Assembly (NCBI GenBank): GCA_027001895.1
Contig: JALTLP010000176.1
Location: 1 to 16,504, forward strand
DNA: 16,504 nt
Origin: Chromatiales bacterium
GTDB lineage: Bacteria; Pseudomonadota; Gammaproteobacteria; UBA6429; Thiohalophilaceae
Direction of reading: 5' to 3'
Shown: positions 5,747-13,596 of the stretch, one piece after another
Position numbering within the stretch: position 1 is the first letter of the stretch
Layout of the letters: each line of letters opens with the position of its first letter
Notes under the pieces: model-generated
What the model was told of the DNA's origin: nothing
The model's input: only the letters and a program-made list of their open reading frames with translations
The model's database searches: none
Program-made: the position numbers and the translations under genes

Positions 5747-6583
5747 ATGAAACTAAACAACCTAACAATCGGCAACGACCAGCCCTTTTTTGTTATTGCT
5801 GGCCCCTGCGTGATTGAAAACGAAAAACTGATACTTGAAACCGCCAGCAGCCTGAAAGAAATAAGCGAATCGCTTGGTATCGGGCTGGTTTTCAAGTCTT
5901 CGTTTGATAAAGCCAACCGTTCCTCGCTGGACAGCTTTCGCGGCCCCGGCATGGAACAGGGTCTGCGCATACTGGAAAAAGTAAAAACCGACATTGGCCT
6001 GCCCGTTTTAACCGATGTACATGAAGACACCCCGCTCAACGAAGTTGCCAGCGTGGTCGATGTTATGCAAACCCCGGCCTTCTTAGCCCGACAAACCAAC
6101 TTTATTCTTAACGTAGCGAAACAGGGTATTCCGGTTAATATAAAAAAAGGCCAGTTTATGGCACCCTGGGATATGCAAAACGTGGTCGACAAGGCCAAAA
6201 GCACCGGCAACGACAATATAATGGTATGCGACCGAGGTACCAGCTTTGGTTACAACACCTTAATTTCCGATATGCGCGGTCTGGCCGTAATGCGCCGCAC
6301 CGCTTGCCCGGTTATCTTTGATGCCACCCATTCGGTACAACAACCCGGCGGCCTGGGTAACAAGTCTGGTGGCGACCGAACCATGGTGCCATTACTGGCT
6401 CGCTCGGCCATTGCTGCCGGTATTGCCGGTGTGTTTATGGAAGTGCATCCCGACCCGGACAACGCCTTAAGTGACGGCCCTAATATGATGCCACTCGACA
6501 AAGTCGCCAGCTTGCTTGGTCAGTTACAACAGATCGACAAGGTGATTAAGGCCGCCGACACGCTTTTAGAAGACGAGCTGTAA
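5747..6583 (+). CDS. kdsA: KDO-8-phosphate synthase, metal-dependent type
   Basis: Condenses phosphoenolpyruvate with arabinose 5-phosphate to KDO 8-phosphate in the cytoplasm, the committed step of KDO synthesis for lipopolysaccharide. The 278-residue TIM-barrel shows AGPC (18-21), FKSSFDKANRSS (49-60), KKGQFMAPWD (133-142), RGTSFGYN (163-170) and FDATHSVQ (191-198). Cys21, His195, Glu232 and Asp243 correspond, with a constant offset of 10, to the metal ligands Cys11, His185, Glu222 and Asp233 of the Aquifex aeolicus enzyme. The metal-independent E. coli enzyme has Asn in place of the Cys. So a divalent-metal-dependent enzyme is expected. A good AGGA site lies 7 nt before the ATG. Only 2 nt separate it from kdsD, which makes its substrate, so the pair is almost certainly co-transcribed. 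Confidence 0.97.
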   Translation: MKLNNLTIGNDQPFFVIAGPCVIENEKLILETASSLKEISESLGIGLVFKSSFDKANRSSLDSFRGPGMEQGLRILEKVKTDIGLPVLTDVHEDTPLNEVASVVDVMQTPAFLARQTNFILNVAKQGIPVNIKKGQFMAPWDMQNVVDKAKSTGNDNIMVCDRGTSFGYNTLISDMRGLAVMRRTACPVIFDATHSVQQPGGLGNKSGGDRTMVPLLARSAIAAGIAGVFMEVHPDPDNALSDGPNMMPLDKVASLLGQLQQIDKVIKAADTLLEDEL

Positions 6584-6585
6584 AC

Positions 6586-7557
6586 ATGGCCAACAAGTTT
6601 AATGACAAAGACATTCTTCAGCTTGCACAGCAGACCATTGATATTGAATGCAATGAATTGCAGCATTTAAAAACACGCCTCGACAACTCTTTTGCCCAGG
6701 CAGTTAATGCCATTAACAATGCCAGCGGTAAATGCATCTTAATTGGTATGGGCAAGTCCGGCATTATTGCCAGTAAAATTGCCGCCTCGTTAGCCAGCAC
6801 TGGCATTGCCAGTTTTTTTATTCATCCCGGTGAAGCCTTTCACGGTGACCTCGGTATGATAGAAGCCGATGACATTGTTATCCTGTTATCCAACTCCGGC
6901 GAAACCGATGAAATTTTAAAAATCATGCCATACTTAATAAAGCATGGTAACAAAACCATTTCGATTACCGGCAACCCCGAGTCGACTCTGGCCAAAAACA
7001 CCACCATCCATATCGATGGTTCAGTTTCCAAAGAAGCCTGCCCAATTGGTCTGGCACCCACTTCATCTACAACGGTTGCACTGGTTATTGGCGATGCGTT
7101 TGTTACAACCCTGGTAAAACTCAGAGACTTTCAGGCAGAAAATTTTGCGCTGTACCATCCCGGCGGAGCGCTCGGTAAAAAACTGCTAACCCAGGTAAAA
7201 GATATTATGCGTACCGATGCACTACCAACCTGTAGCGAAGACGACGACATTACCCACGTAGTGCATACGGTTTCACAGTCACGGCTAGGACTGGTTGTTG
7301 TACAAACAGGTGATAATAAAATAAAAGGCATTATTACCGACGGTGATATTCGCCGGGCAATGGAATCTAACAAGGAAAAGTTTTTTCAACTTTATGCACG
7401 AGATTTATATACCCTGAACCCCAAAACAATCGAGCCGACCATTATGGTGTCTGCCGCAGAAAAAATTATGTTCGATAACAAAATTACCAGCGTACTCGTT
7501 GCCGAAAATAATGAACTAAAAGGTATCCTGCAACTTTACCAGCTTAAAAGTAATTAA
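6586..7557 (+). CDS. kdsD: D-arabinose 5-phosphate isomerase
   Basis: Converts ribulose 5-phosphate to arabinose 5-phosphate, the first step of KDO synthesis. The 323-residue product has an N-terminal SIS (sugar isomerase) domain, about residues 40-185, with GMGKSGIIASKIAASLAST (54-72), HPGEAFHGDLGM (80-91), SNSGETDE (102-109) and the catalytic-histidine motif HPGGALGKKL (191-200). Two CBS domains follow (about 205-262 and 270-323), which in this family modulate activity. Length matches E. coli KdsD (328). The start codon lies 2 nt after the kdsA stop, without a strong Shine-Dalgarno, suggesting translational coupling. GutQ and KpsF are paralogues with the same architecture, but the position beside kdsA, kdsC and lptC favours KdsD. 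Confidence 0.96.
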   Translation: MANKFNDKDILQLAQQTIDIECNELQHLKTRLDNSFAQAVNAINNASGKCILIGMGKSGIIASKIAASLASTGIASFFIHPGEAFHGDLGMIEADDIVILLSNSGETDEILKIMPYLIKHGNKTISITGNPESTLAKNTTIHIDGSVSKEACPIGLAPTSSTTVALVIGDAFVTTLVKLRDFQAENFALYHPGGALGKKLLTQVKDIMRTDALPTCSEDDDITHVVHTVSQSRLGLVVVQTGDNKIKGIITDGDIRRAMESNKEKFFQLYARDLYTLNPKTIEPTIMVSAAEKIMFDNKITSVLVAENNELKGILQLYQLKSN

Positions 7558-7578
7558 CCGGCCTTTTGTTTTTTCACC

Positions 7579-8652
7579 ATGTCCGCCCTGCCCTTTAAAC
7601 AACCACCGAAAAATTTATGCCTGTTAAGACTATCTGCCATTGGTGATATTTGTCATACCTTACCTGTTGTTCGCACCTTACAGAAAAACTGGCCACAAAC
7701 TAAACTGACCTGGATTATCGGCAAAACCGAGTATCAACTGGTCAACGAAATTGAAGGAATTGATTTTATTGTTTTTGATAAGACAAAAGGAATAAAAGCG
7801 TATCGGCAAATATACAAACAGCTAAAAAACCGGTCATTCGATGCGTTGTTGCATATGCAAATGTCATTTCGCACCAGCTTAATCAACCTGATGGTTAAAA
7901 CAAATATCAAACTGGGCTTTGACAAACAACGCGCAAAGGATATGCAATGGTTGTTTACGAATTACAAAATACCTTACAAGGCACAGCAACATGTTATCGA
8001 CAGTTTTTTTGGGTTTAGTGAAACGCTCGGCATTGCCGAGCACCTGTACCAGTGGGATATACCGACAGACTCAGTCAGTTTAGAAACATTATTGACTGAC
8101 ACAAATATTAAACTCGATATTAACCAGCCCTATATTGTTATCAGCCCCTGTTCCAGCATGGCTTACCGCAACTGGAATGCCGAAGGATACGCCGCCGTTG
8201 CGGATGCCATTGCCCAACAATACAGGTTGCCGGTTGTATTAACCGGCGGTTCGTCCAATATCGAACGTGCCATGGCCGAAACCATTTGCTGGCGTGCAAA
8301 ATCACCGCTTATAAACCTGGTGGGCAAAACAGCTTTAAAACAATTATTACTGCTGTTAAAACAGGCGCACTGTGTTATCAGCCCGGACTCGGGCCCGGCG
8401 CATATGGCCACCGCCGTTAACACCCCGGTTATTGGCCTGTATGCCTGCACCAACCCGGATCGGGCGCGACCCTATCTTAGCGAGCAATGGCTGGTAAACC
8501 GTTACCCACAGGCCATCGAGAAAAAATTCAGCCGCCCAGTCGAATCCGTTAACTGGGGCACCCGGGTACGTGATAGCTGGGCAATGGAACTGATTAAAGT
8601 GGAAGATGTAATAACGAAGTTTAAGCAATTTATGCAGGCAAACCCTGTATAA
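7579..8652 (+). CDS. Glycosyltransferase family 9 protein, heptosyltransferase-like
   Basis: The 357-residue protein fits ADP-heptose:LPS heptosyltransferases (GT9, GT-B fold), which add heptose to the lipopolysaccharide inner core on the cytoplasmic face. It begins with the donor-side motif LRLSAIGDICHTLP (16-29), where Asp23 aligns with the catalytic Asp of WaaC. The C-terminal half carries SPCSSMAYRNWNAEGYA (189-205), LTGG (221-224) and the conserved SPDSGPAHMA (268-277), followed by PVIGLYA. Which acceptor it uses (WaaC-, WaaF- or OpsX-like) cannot be decided. The start is fixed because an in-frame stop (of kdsD) lies 21 nt upstream and no other start codon falls between; no Shine-Dalgarno is visible. 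Lying between kdsD and kdsC, where E. coli has no gene, it very probably works in core assembly. Confidence 0.88.
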   Translation: MSALPFKQPPKNLCLLRLSAIGDICHTLPVVRTLQKNWPQTKLTWIIGKTEYQLVNEIEGIDFIVFDKTKGIKAYRQIYKQLKNRSFDALLHMQMSFRTSLINLMVKTNIKLGFDKQRAKDMQWLFTNYKIPYKAQQHVIDSFFGFSETLGIAEHLYQWDIPTDSVSLETLLTDTNIKLDINQPYIVISPCSSMAYRNWNAEGYAAVADAIAQQYRLPVVLTGGSSNIERAMAETICWRAKSPLINLVGKTALKQLLLLLKQAHCVISPDSGPAHMATAVNTPVIGLYACTNPDRARPYLSEQWLVNRYPQAIEKKFSRPVESVNWGTRVRDSWAMELIKVEDVITKFKQFMQANPV

Positions 8653-8653
8653 T
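8648..8653 (+). promoter_or_regulatory. Possible internal -10 element ahead of kdsC
   Basis: A perfect TATAAT overlaps the last codons of the GT9 gene, 43 nt before the kdsC start codon, in the one larger gap (44 nt) of the kdsA-lptB run. No good -35 is found at 16-18 nt upstream, so this is a weak call. A separate promoter for kdsC-lptCAB would resemble the situation in E. coli, where kdsC and lptA have internal promoters. Confidence 0.3.
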
Positions 8654-8696
8654 ACGCCGTACATAATTTATAAAAAAACCATGCTGGACTTAAAAC

Positions 8697-9215
8697 ATGA
8701 AAGAAATTCTTCAAAGGGCAAAAAAAATAAAACTGATTGTCTTTGACGTTGACGGTGTACTCACCGATGGCAGTCTGTTCTACGGCGACCAGGGCGAAGA
8801 ATACAAGGCCTTTTATTCCAAAGACGGCCTCGGCATGAAATTACTGATGCGTACCGGTGTACAGATTGGCATTATCACTGCACGCAAGTCCCAACTGGTT
8901 AAACATCGTATGGATAGTCTCGGTATTGAACATCTTTATCAGGGTCGGCTCGACAAACTCAATGCCTTTGATGATCTGTTAAAAAAATTAAACCTCAGCT
9001 ATGAACAAACTGCATTTGTGGGTGACGATGTGGTCGACCTGCCGGTTATGAACAAGGTCGGTTTATCCATTACCGTGGACGATGCCCACCCGCTGGTAAA
9101 AGAACAGGCTCACTGGCAAACACCGCTCCCCGGTGGGCGCGGTGCTGCGCGTAATGCCTGTGAACTTATCATGCAGGCACAGGGCACACTCGAAGAACAA
9201 CTTAACTCGTTCTGA
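8697..9215 (+). CDS. kdsC: KDO-8-phosphate phosphatase
   Basis: Removes phosphate from KDO 8-phosphate to give KDO; a C0-type (capless, tetrameric) HAD phosphatase of the cytoplasm. The 172 residues show all HAD motifs: VFDVDGVLTDG (15-25) with nucleophile Asp17 and acid/base Asp19; IITAR (59-63) with Thr61; GRLDK (83-87) with Lys87; and VGDDVVDLP (108-116) as the Mg-binding loop. The C-terminal glycine-rich tail GGRGAARNACELI (about 146-158), which closes the active site in this family, is present. The gene ends in TGATG, sharing one base with lptC, so the two are tightly coupled. The ribosome site (GGA, about 9 nt before the ATG) is modest. Confidence 0.96.
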   Translation: MKEILQRAKKIKLIVFDVDGVLTDGSLFYGDQGEEYKAFYSKDGLGMKLLMRTGVQIGIITARKSQLVKHRMDSLGIEHLYQGRLDKLNAFDDLLKKLNLSYEQTAFVGDDVVDLPVMNKVGLSITVDDAHPLVKEQAHWQTPLPGGRGAARNACELIMQAQGTLEEQLNSF

Positions 9216-9784
9216 TGAATCGGCTTGGTTATATTATTATCTTTATTATTGTTGTTGCGATTGCAGCAACGAGTAGCTGGCTATTAAACAAGGTTGAAGT
9301 GCAACCCTTTAGCCTGGTAAAGCCTCCCCGCCACGACATGGATTATTTTCTTACCAATTTTAATGCCACGGTAATGAATAAAAATGGCAAACCCCATTAC
9401 ATACTTAGCGGTACAAGGCTGGAACATTTCCCGGATGACAGCAGCATCGATATTACCGAACCAAAAATTAAACTTTTCAGGGAAAAACTCAGCCCCTGGT
9501 TTGTCGATGCAAAACTTGGCCGTGTGCTTAACAGGGGCGCACTGGTTTATTTAAACGGCAAGGTCACCATGCTACGCCCGGCAAGCAAGACCGAACCACG
9601 TGTTGACCTGACCACCAGTAACCTGACCATTCAAACCGACAAAGATTTTGCAGAAACCCGTGATGCTGTGCTTATTCGGGTTGCAAATCACCAGCTCAAA
9701 GCCACCGGGATGCGTGTATACTTGGACGATGGCCGGCTGGAATTATTATCAAAAGTAGAGGGGGTGTATCGTGTTACAAACTAA
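9215..9784 (+). CDS. lptC: LPS export protein LptC
   Basis: LptC is a bitopic inner-membrane protein that receives LPS from LptB2FG and passes it to periplasmic LptA. The 189-residue product has one N-terminal transmembrane segment (about 5-24) and a periplasmic beta-jellyroll (about 40-185), with DYFLTNF, LEHFPDDSSI and a C-terminal strand pattern typical of the family. Sequence conservation of LptC is low; position between kdsC and lptA, length and topology make the call firm. The start codon overlaps the kdsC stop by one base and the 3' end overlaps lptA by 14 nt. Confidence 0.94.
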   Translation: MNRLGYIIIFIIVVAIAATSSWLLNKVEVQPFSLVKPPRHDMDYFLTNFNATVMNKNGKPHYILSGTRLEHFPDDSSIDITEPKIKLFREKLSPWFVDAKLGRVLNRGALVYLNGKVTMLRPASKTEPRVDLTTSNLTIQTDKDFAETRDAVLIRVANHQLKATGMRVYLDDGRLELLSKVEGVYRVTN

Positions 9785-10280
9785 AACTATCGTAACGTTT
9801 ATATTGTTATTACTGCCCTTAACCAGCTTTGCCTTATCCTCTGATCGCAACCAGCCGATTAAAATAAAGGCCGACAGTGTTTCGTTAAACGAAAAAACCG
9901 GTATCAGTGTCTATAAAGGTAATGTGGTGTTTACCCAGGGAAGCCTTATATTAAAAGGCAGCAAAGTTGTTATTCACCAGCCCGATGGCAAGGTGAGTAA
10001 AATTATTGTTACCGGCAAGCCCGCCCGTTTTCAACAGCAACAGGACAATGCAAAACAACTGGTAAAAGCCGAGGCGGGCAAAATGGAATTTATCACCCGC
10101 GATGAAAAAGTTTACCTTAGCCAGAATGCTTTTGTCGCACAGGGGGAGAACCTGCTCAAAGGTAATAAAATAGAATACAATACCCGTAACAGTACTGTTT
10201 CTGCAAAAGGCAAAGACAGCAATAACCGTGTAACCACCGTCATAGAGCCCGACAGTAAAATCCGGCCACAACAAGAATAA
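9771..10280 (+). CDS. lptA: LPS transport periplasmic protein LptA
   Basis: LptA forms the periplasmic bridge of stacked beta-jellyrolls along which LPS moves from LptC to LptD. The product of 169 residues has a cleavable signal peptide (hydrophobic h-region about 7-18, likely cut after Ala21 in TSFA) and one OstA/LptA jellyroll domain with the typical IKADSVSLNEKTG (32-44), YKGNVVFTQG (47-56) and a central FITRDEKVYLSQNAFV stretch (about 105-120). The start is GTG at 9771, preceded by GAGGGGG at a good distance inside lptC; no ATG in frame fits better. The 14-nt overlap with lptC suggests coupled translation. Length is a little short of E. coli LptA (185). Confidence 0.95.
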   Translation: MLQTKTIVTFILLLLPLTSFALSSDRNQPIKIKADSVSLNEKTGISVYKGNVVFTQGSLILKGSKVVIHQPDGKVSKIIVTGKPARFQQQQDNAKQLVKAEAGKMEFITRDEKVYLSQNAFVAQGENLLKGNKIEYNTRNSTVSAKGKDSNNRVTTVIEPDSKIRPQQE

Positions 10281-10303
10281 AACCAGTAAGTACGATTAAA
10301 AAT

Positions 10304-11029
10304 ATGGCCACTCTTAAAGCAAATCAGTTATCTAAAAGTTATAAAAAGCGTGAAACAGTAAAAAACGTCAGCCTGCAAATGTCCAGTGGTGAAGTGGTTG
10401 GCCTGCTCGGGCCTAATGGCGCCGGGAAAACCACCTCGTTTTACATGGTAGTCGGCCTGATTAAATCAGACGCTGGCAAAATTGAGCTCGATGGTCAGGA
10501 TATTACCGACTTGCCGATGCACCTGCGCGCACGACGCGGCATTGGCTATCTGCCACAGGAAGCCTCAATATTTCGGAAATTGTCGGTTGCTGACAATATT
10601 CTGGCAATCCTGCAAACCCGTGACGATCTGGCCCCTTTTCAACAGGAACAAAAACTCGAAGAACTGCTTGATGAGCTGCATATAGGTCATATTCGCTCCA
10701 ATATGGGCATGAGCCTGTCGGGCGGGGAACGCCGCCGGGTCGAAATTGCCCGTGCACTGGCCACCGAGCCGCGCTTTATCCTGCTGGACGAGCCTTTTGC
10801 CGGGGTCGACCCGATTTCCATCCTGGATATTCAGAATATTATCTGCCATTTAAAAGAGCGGGATATTGGTGTTTTGATAACCGATCATAATGTTCGTGAA
10901 ACGCTGGGGATCTGTCAGCGAGCCTATATTATGAATAATGGTGAAGTTATCGCCCAGGGTGATCCAGATCATTTACTCCAGGATAAACAGGTGCGTAAAG
11001 TCTACCTGGGTGAAAATTTCAAGTTATAA
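10304..11029 (+). CDS. lptB: LPS export ABC transporter ATPase LptB
   Basis: LptB is the cytoplasmic ATPase dimer that powers LPS extraction by LptFG. The 241-residue protein is a complete ABC domain: Walker A GPNGAGKTT (36-44), Q-loop Gln85 in YLPQEASIF, signature LSGGE (138-142), Walker B FILLDEP (158-164) with catalytic Glu163, and switch His195 in ITDHNVRET. The GERRRVEIARAL run after the signature is typical of LptB. Length equals E. coli LptB (241). It lies 23 nt after lptA. lptF and lptG are not in the window, as usual, since they lie elsewhere in most genomes. The gap of 144 nt to rpoN has no clear terminator. Confidence 0.98.
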   Translation: MATLKANQLSKSYKKRETVKNVSLQMSSGEVVGLLGPNGAGKTTSFYMVVGLIKSDAGKIELDGQDITDLPMHLRARRGIGYLPQEASIFRKLSVADNILAILQTRDDLAPFQQEQKLEELLDELHIGHIRSNMGMSLSGGERRRVEIARALATEPRFILLDEPFAGVDPISILDIQNIICHLKERDIGVLITDHNVRETLGICQRAYIMNNGEVIAQGDPDHLLQDKQVRKVYLGENFKL

Positions 11030-11173
11030 TCAGTCTGTAATCTGATTAAAAATACGCTAGAATAACAGTATGCCGTTAACAAAATTGTCGTTTAATAATA
11101 ATGTCCAGACATATTCGAATATCCCCGAATCCAGGCTACACATACTAATGCATTCTGGCGAAAGCCTTAACAT

Positions 11174-12673
11174 ATGAAACAAAGTTTACAACTGCGCCTG
11201 GGTCAGTCGCTAACGATGACCCCCCAACTCCAGCAGGCTATCCGGCTGCTGCAGCTTTCAACACTTGAACTTAGTACAGAAATCCAGGAAGCACTGGACT
11301 CCAACATGATGCTGGAAACGGTTGAAGACGATACTTCTGCGTCCGTATCAAATAATGAAGGCGAAACAGCGGCCACAGAAAAAGCCACAGCAGAAACCAC
11401 CGATACAGAATCACCCGGCAGTGACACAGAAAACCTCGAAAGCAAGCTAAACGAAGATGCCACCATACCCGATGAACTCGAAGTTGATACGGTATGGGAA
11501 GATATTTATGACTCCATGTCACACCTGCCAACGGCCAGCAGTGCCCCAGCAGACAATTCAGAAATGGAAGTGGTTTCAATAACCGGCGAAAGCCTGCAGG
11601 AACACCTCGACTGGCAACGCGAACTGGCACCGTTTAGCAAAACCGATTCCATTATTGCTGCCGCCATCATTGATTCGGTGAATGAAGATGGTTTTCTGGG
11701 TTGCTCCATCGAAGAAATTCACCAGGGGCTGGTCGACGAATACGAAATCGAGCTCGACGAAGTTGCCGCTGTTCTCAAACAGGTACAAAATTTTGACCCA
11801 CCCGGCGTTGCCGCACGCGATCTGAAAGAAAGCTTAATCCTTCAACTTGAACAACTGGACAACACCGTCGACGATCTGCAACATGCTCGTACCCTGGTCG
11901 AGCAGCACTTTGATCAGCTTGCTAATCGTGAATACGCTCAGATTATGAAGCAAATGAAATTGTCCGAGCCAGAGCTCAAGGATGTTATCGCCCTGGTGCA
12001 ATCACTTAACCCGCGCCCAGGCAGCCACATTACCGCAAGTAATCCAGAATATATTGTGCCGGATGTTATTGTCAGCAAGAAAAAAGACAAGTGGGTGGTA
12101 GAACTCAACCCCGATGCCGCTCCCAAAATTCGTATTAACAGCCACTATGCCAGCCTGATAAAACAGGTTAATAGCAGCAGTGACAATGCCTATATGAAAA
12201 ACCACCTGCAGGAAGCACGCTGGTTTATTAAAAGCCTGCAAAGCCGTAACGAAACCCTGTTAAAAGTTTCCACCAGCATTGTTAACCGTCAGGTAGGCTT
12301 TCTGGAACACGGCGAAGAAGCCATGAAAGCACTGGTACTGCACGATATCGCCGAAGAAGTGGATATGCACGAATCAACCATTTCCCGGGTTACAACAAAA
12401 AAATACATGCATACCCCTCGCGGTATCTTCGAATTAAAATACTTTTTCTCAAGCCATGTAAGCACAACCAGCGGTGGTGAATGTTCGGCCACGGCGATTC
12501 GCGCTTTACTGAAAAAGTTAATTGCAGCCGAGAACCACAGTAAACCATTGAGTGACAGCAAGCTGGCCGATATCCTGGCCGACCAGGGCATCAAGGTTGC
12601 CAGGCGCACGGTTGCAAAATACAGAGAATCTTTATCCATTCCTTCGTCTAACGAAAGAAAACAACTTACCTGA
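11174..12673 (+). CDS. rpoN: RNA polymerase sigma-54 factor
   Basis: Sigma-54 directs RNA polymerase to -24/-12 promoters that need an enhancer-binding ATPase. The 499 residues follow the family layout: glutamine- and leucine-rich region I (1-50, with LGQSLTMTPQLQQAIRLLQL), an acidic and threonine-rich region II (about 52-130) that is longer than usual-looking and of low complexity, the core-binding domain (about 140-320), the helix-turn-helix around 385-430 and the RpoN box ARRTVAKYRE (476-485) that reads the -24 element. The C-terminus SIPSSNERKQL is canonical. Shine-Dalgarno is weak (GAAAG). A 144-nt gap before it may hold a promoter, though none is clear. The neighbours hpf and ptsN are its classical partners. 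Confidence 0.98.
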   Translation: MKQSLQLRLGQSLTMTPQLQQAIRLLQLSTLELSTEIQEALDSNMMLETVEDDTSASVSNNEGETAATEKATAETTDTESPGSDTENLESKLNEDATIPDELEVDTVWEDIYDSMSHLPTASSAPADNSEMEVVSITGESLQEHLDWQRELAPFSKTDSIIAAAIIDSVNEDGFLGCSIEEIHQGLVDEYEIELDEVAAVLKQVQNFDPPGVAARDLKESLILQLEQLDNTVDDLQHARTLVEQHFDQLANREYAQIMKQMKLSEPELKDVIALVQSLNPRPGSHITASNPEYIVPDVIVSKKKDKWVVELNPDAAPKIRINSHYASLIKQVNSSSDNAYMKNHLQEARWFIKSLQSRNETLLKVSTSIVNRQVGFLEHGEEAMKALVLHDIAEEVDMHESTISRVTTKKYMHTPRGIFELKYFFSSHVSTTSGGECSATAIRALLKKLIAAENHSKPLSDSKLADILADQGIKVARRTVAKYRESLSIPSSNERKQLT

Positions 12674-12685
12674 CCTGCAAGCAGG
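12674..12685. repeat. Short perfect hairpin between rpoN and hpf
   Basis: CCTGC-AA-GCAGG begins at the base right after the rpoN stop codon and could be extended by outer ACCT/AGGT pairs (12668-12671 with 12691-12694). No T-run follows, so it is not a normal terminator; it may affect mRNA stability between rpoN and hpf. Confidence 0.35.
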
Positions 12686-12726
12686 CAGTTAGGTTAATTA
12701 CCGTAGTCTAAAAAAGGAGACAACAT

Positions 12727-13068
12727 ATGCAATTAAATGTAAGTGGGCACCATGTTGATGTTACCGATTCGCTTCACAGCTATGTATCAACAAAATTTGA
12801 TCGGCTCGAAAGGCATTTTGATCATATGACTAACGTAAATGTGATCCTGACCGTAGAAAAATTACGCCAGAAAGCGGAAGCTACCCTGCATTTAAGCGGT
12901 ACCAGTGTGCATGCCGTATCTGAGGATAACGATATGTATGCCGCGATTGATTCTTTAACGGACAAGCTGGACAGACAAATTAAAAAACACAAGGAAAAAA
13001 TCACCAACCACCATAAACAGTCTGGTCGGCAACAAAAACAGGTTGATGTTTCGGCTGGTGAAGAATAA
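12727..13068 (+). CDS. hpf: Ribosome hibernation promoting factor, short form
   Basis: HPF binds the small ribosomal subunit in stationary phase and helps ribosomes form inactive 100S dimers. The 113-residue product has the beta-alpha-beta-beta-beta-alpha S30AE/YfiA fold: QLNVSGHHVDVTDSLHSYV at the start, KFDRLERHFDHMTNVNVIL, EATLHLSGTSVHAVSEDNDMYAAID and the basic helix LDRQIKKHKEK (about 80-90). It lacks the C-terminal dimerisation domain of long HPF, so it is the short type; the polar tail after about 95 is somewhat longer than in E. coli (95 aa in total). A strong ribosome site, AAGGAG, lies 8 nt before the ATG, much better than those of its neighbours. Its position after rpoN is classical. 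Confidence 0.96.
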   Translation: MQLNVSGHHVDVTDSLHSYVSTKFDRLERHFDHMTNVNVILTVEKLRQKAEATLHLSGTSVHAVSEDNDMYAAIDSLTDKLDRQIKKHKEKITNHHKQSGRQQKQVDVSAGEE

Positions 13069-13110
13069 TTTTTCAATTTTAAAAACTGGAAAAATAATAT
13101 TTACAAGGGC

Positions 13111-13116
13111 TATAAT
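13111..13116 (+). promoter_or_regulatory. Possible -10 element immediately before ptsN
   Basis: A perfect TATAAT ends 6 nt before the ptsN start codon. Transcription from it would start about at the ATG and give a leaderless message. The -35 region (GGAAAA at 17 nt spacing) is poor. The nearest Shine-Dalgarno candidate, AAGGG, is an unfavourable 13 nt or so from the ATG. Confidence 0.35.
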
Positions 13117-13122
13117 AGCGTC

Positions 13123-13584
13123 ATGCAAGTGAGTGAGTTTATACAACCTGAACGTGTTCTTTGTAACGTTGATGCAAACAGCAAGAAGCGTGCTTTTGAA
13201 GCACTGAGTCAACTGATCTCCGAAGACTGTGAAGGTATTAGCGCTAACGACGTTTTTGACAGCCTGATAGCCAGAGAAAAGCTTGGCGGTACCGGTTTAG
13301 GTTATGGGGTAGCCATTCCCCACGGCCGTTTAAAAAACATAAACTCCACCCGTGGAGCGTTTATTAAGCTAAAAACCGGTATCGACTTCGACTCTATCGA
13401 TAAAAAGCCTGTCGACCTGATGTTTGCCCTGCTCGTTCCGGAAAATGCCGAGGAAGAACACCTGCAAACGCTTGCGCTACTCGCCAATATGCTTAACGAT
13501 GAAGCCTTACGCGATAAACTACGCCACGCTACCACCGCAGATGAAATTCAGGAAACACTCAACAACTGGCAAAAAACACACTAA
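13123..13584 (+). CDS. ptsN: Nitrogen-regulatory PTS protein EIIA(Ntr)
   Basis: EIIA(Ntr) is the terminal phosphoacceptor of the nitrogen PTS and regulates other proteins (for example potassium uptake in E. coli) according to its phosphorylation. The 153 residues form one PTS_EIIA type 2 domain. The phosphorylated histidine is His67 in GVAIPHGRL, after the conserved REKLGGTGLGYG (51-62). Further family motifs are PVDLMFALLVPE (about 93-104) and HLQTLALLA. The N-terminus SKKRAFEALSQLI is as in PtsN. No transporter domain is attached. It lies 54 nt after hpf and 12 nt before hprK. A TATAAT just before the start could drive a leaderless transcript. Confidence 0.96.
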   Translation: MQVSEFIQPERVLCNVDANSKKRAFEALSQLISEDCEGISANDVFDSLIAREKLGGTGLGYGVAIPHGRLKNINSTRGAFIKLKTGIDFDSIDKKPVDLMFALLVPENAEEEHLQTLALLANMLNDEALRDKLRHATTADEIQETLNNWQKTH

Positions 13585-13596
13585 GCCGCCAGACTC

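Noticed and set aside
11154..11170. Sigma-54 promoter before rpoN (TGGCG...TTAAC)
   Set aside because: The -12 GC dinucleotide is missing and it would overlap the start codon.
11271..11630. 119-codon open frame on the minus strand inside rpoN
   Set aside because: It is antisense to the acidic region II of rpoN, has no ribosome site, and its composition is that of a shadow frame.
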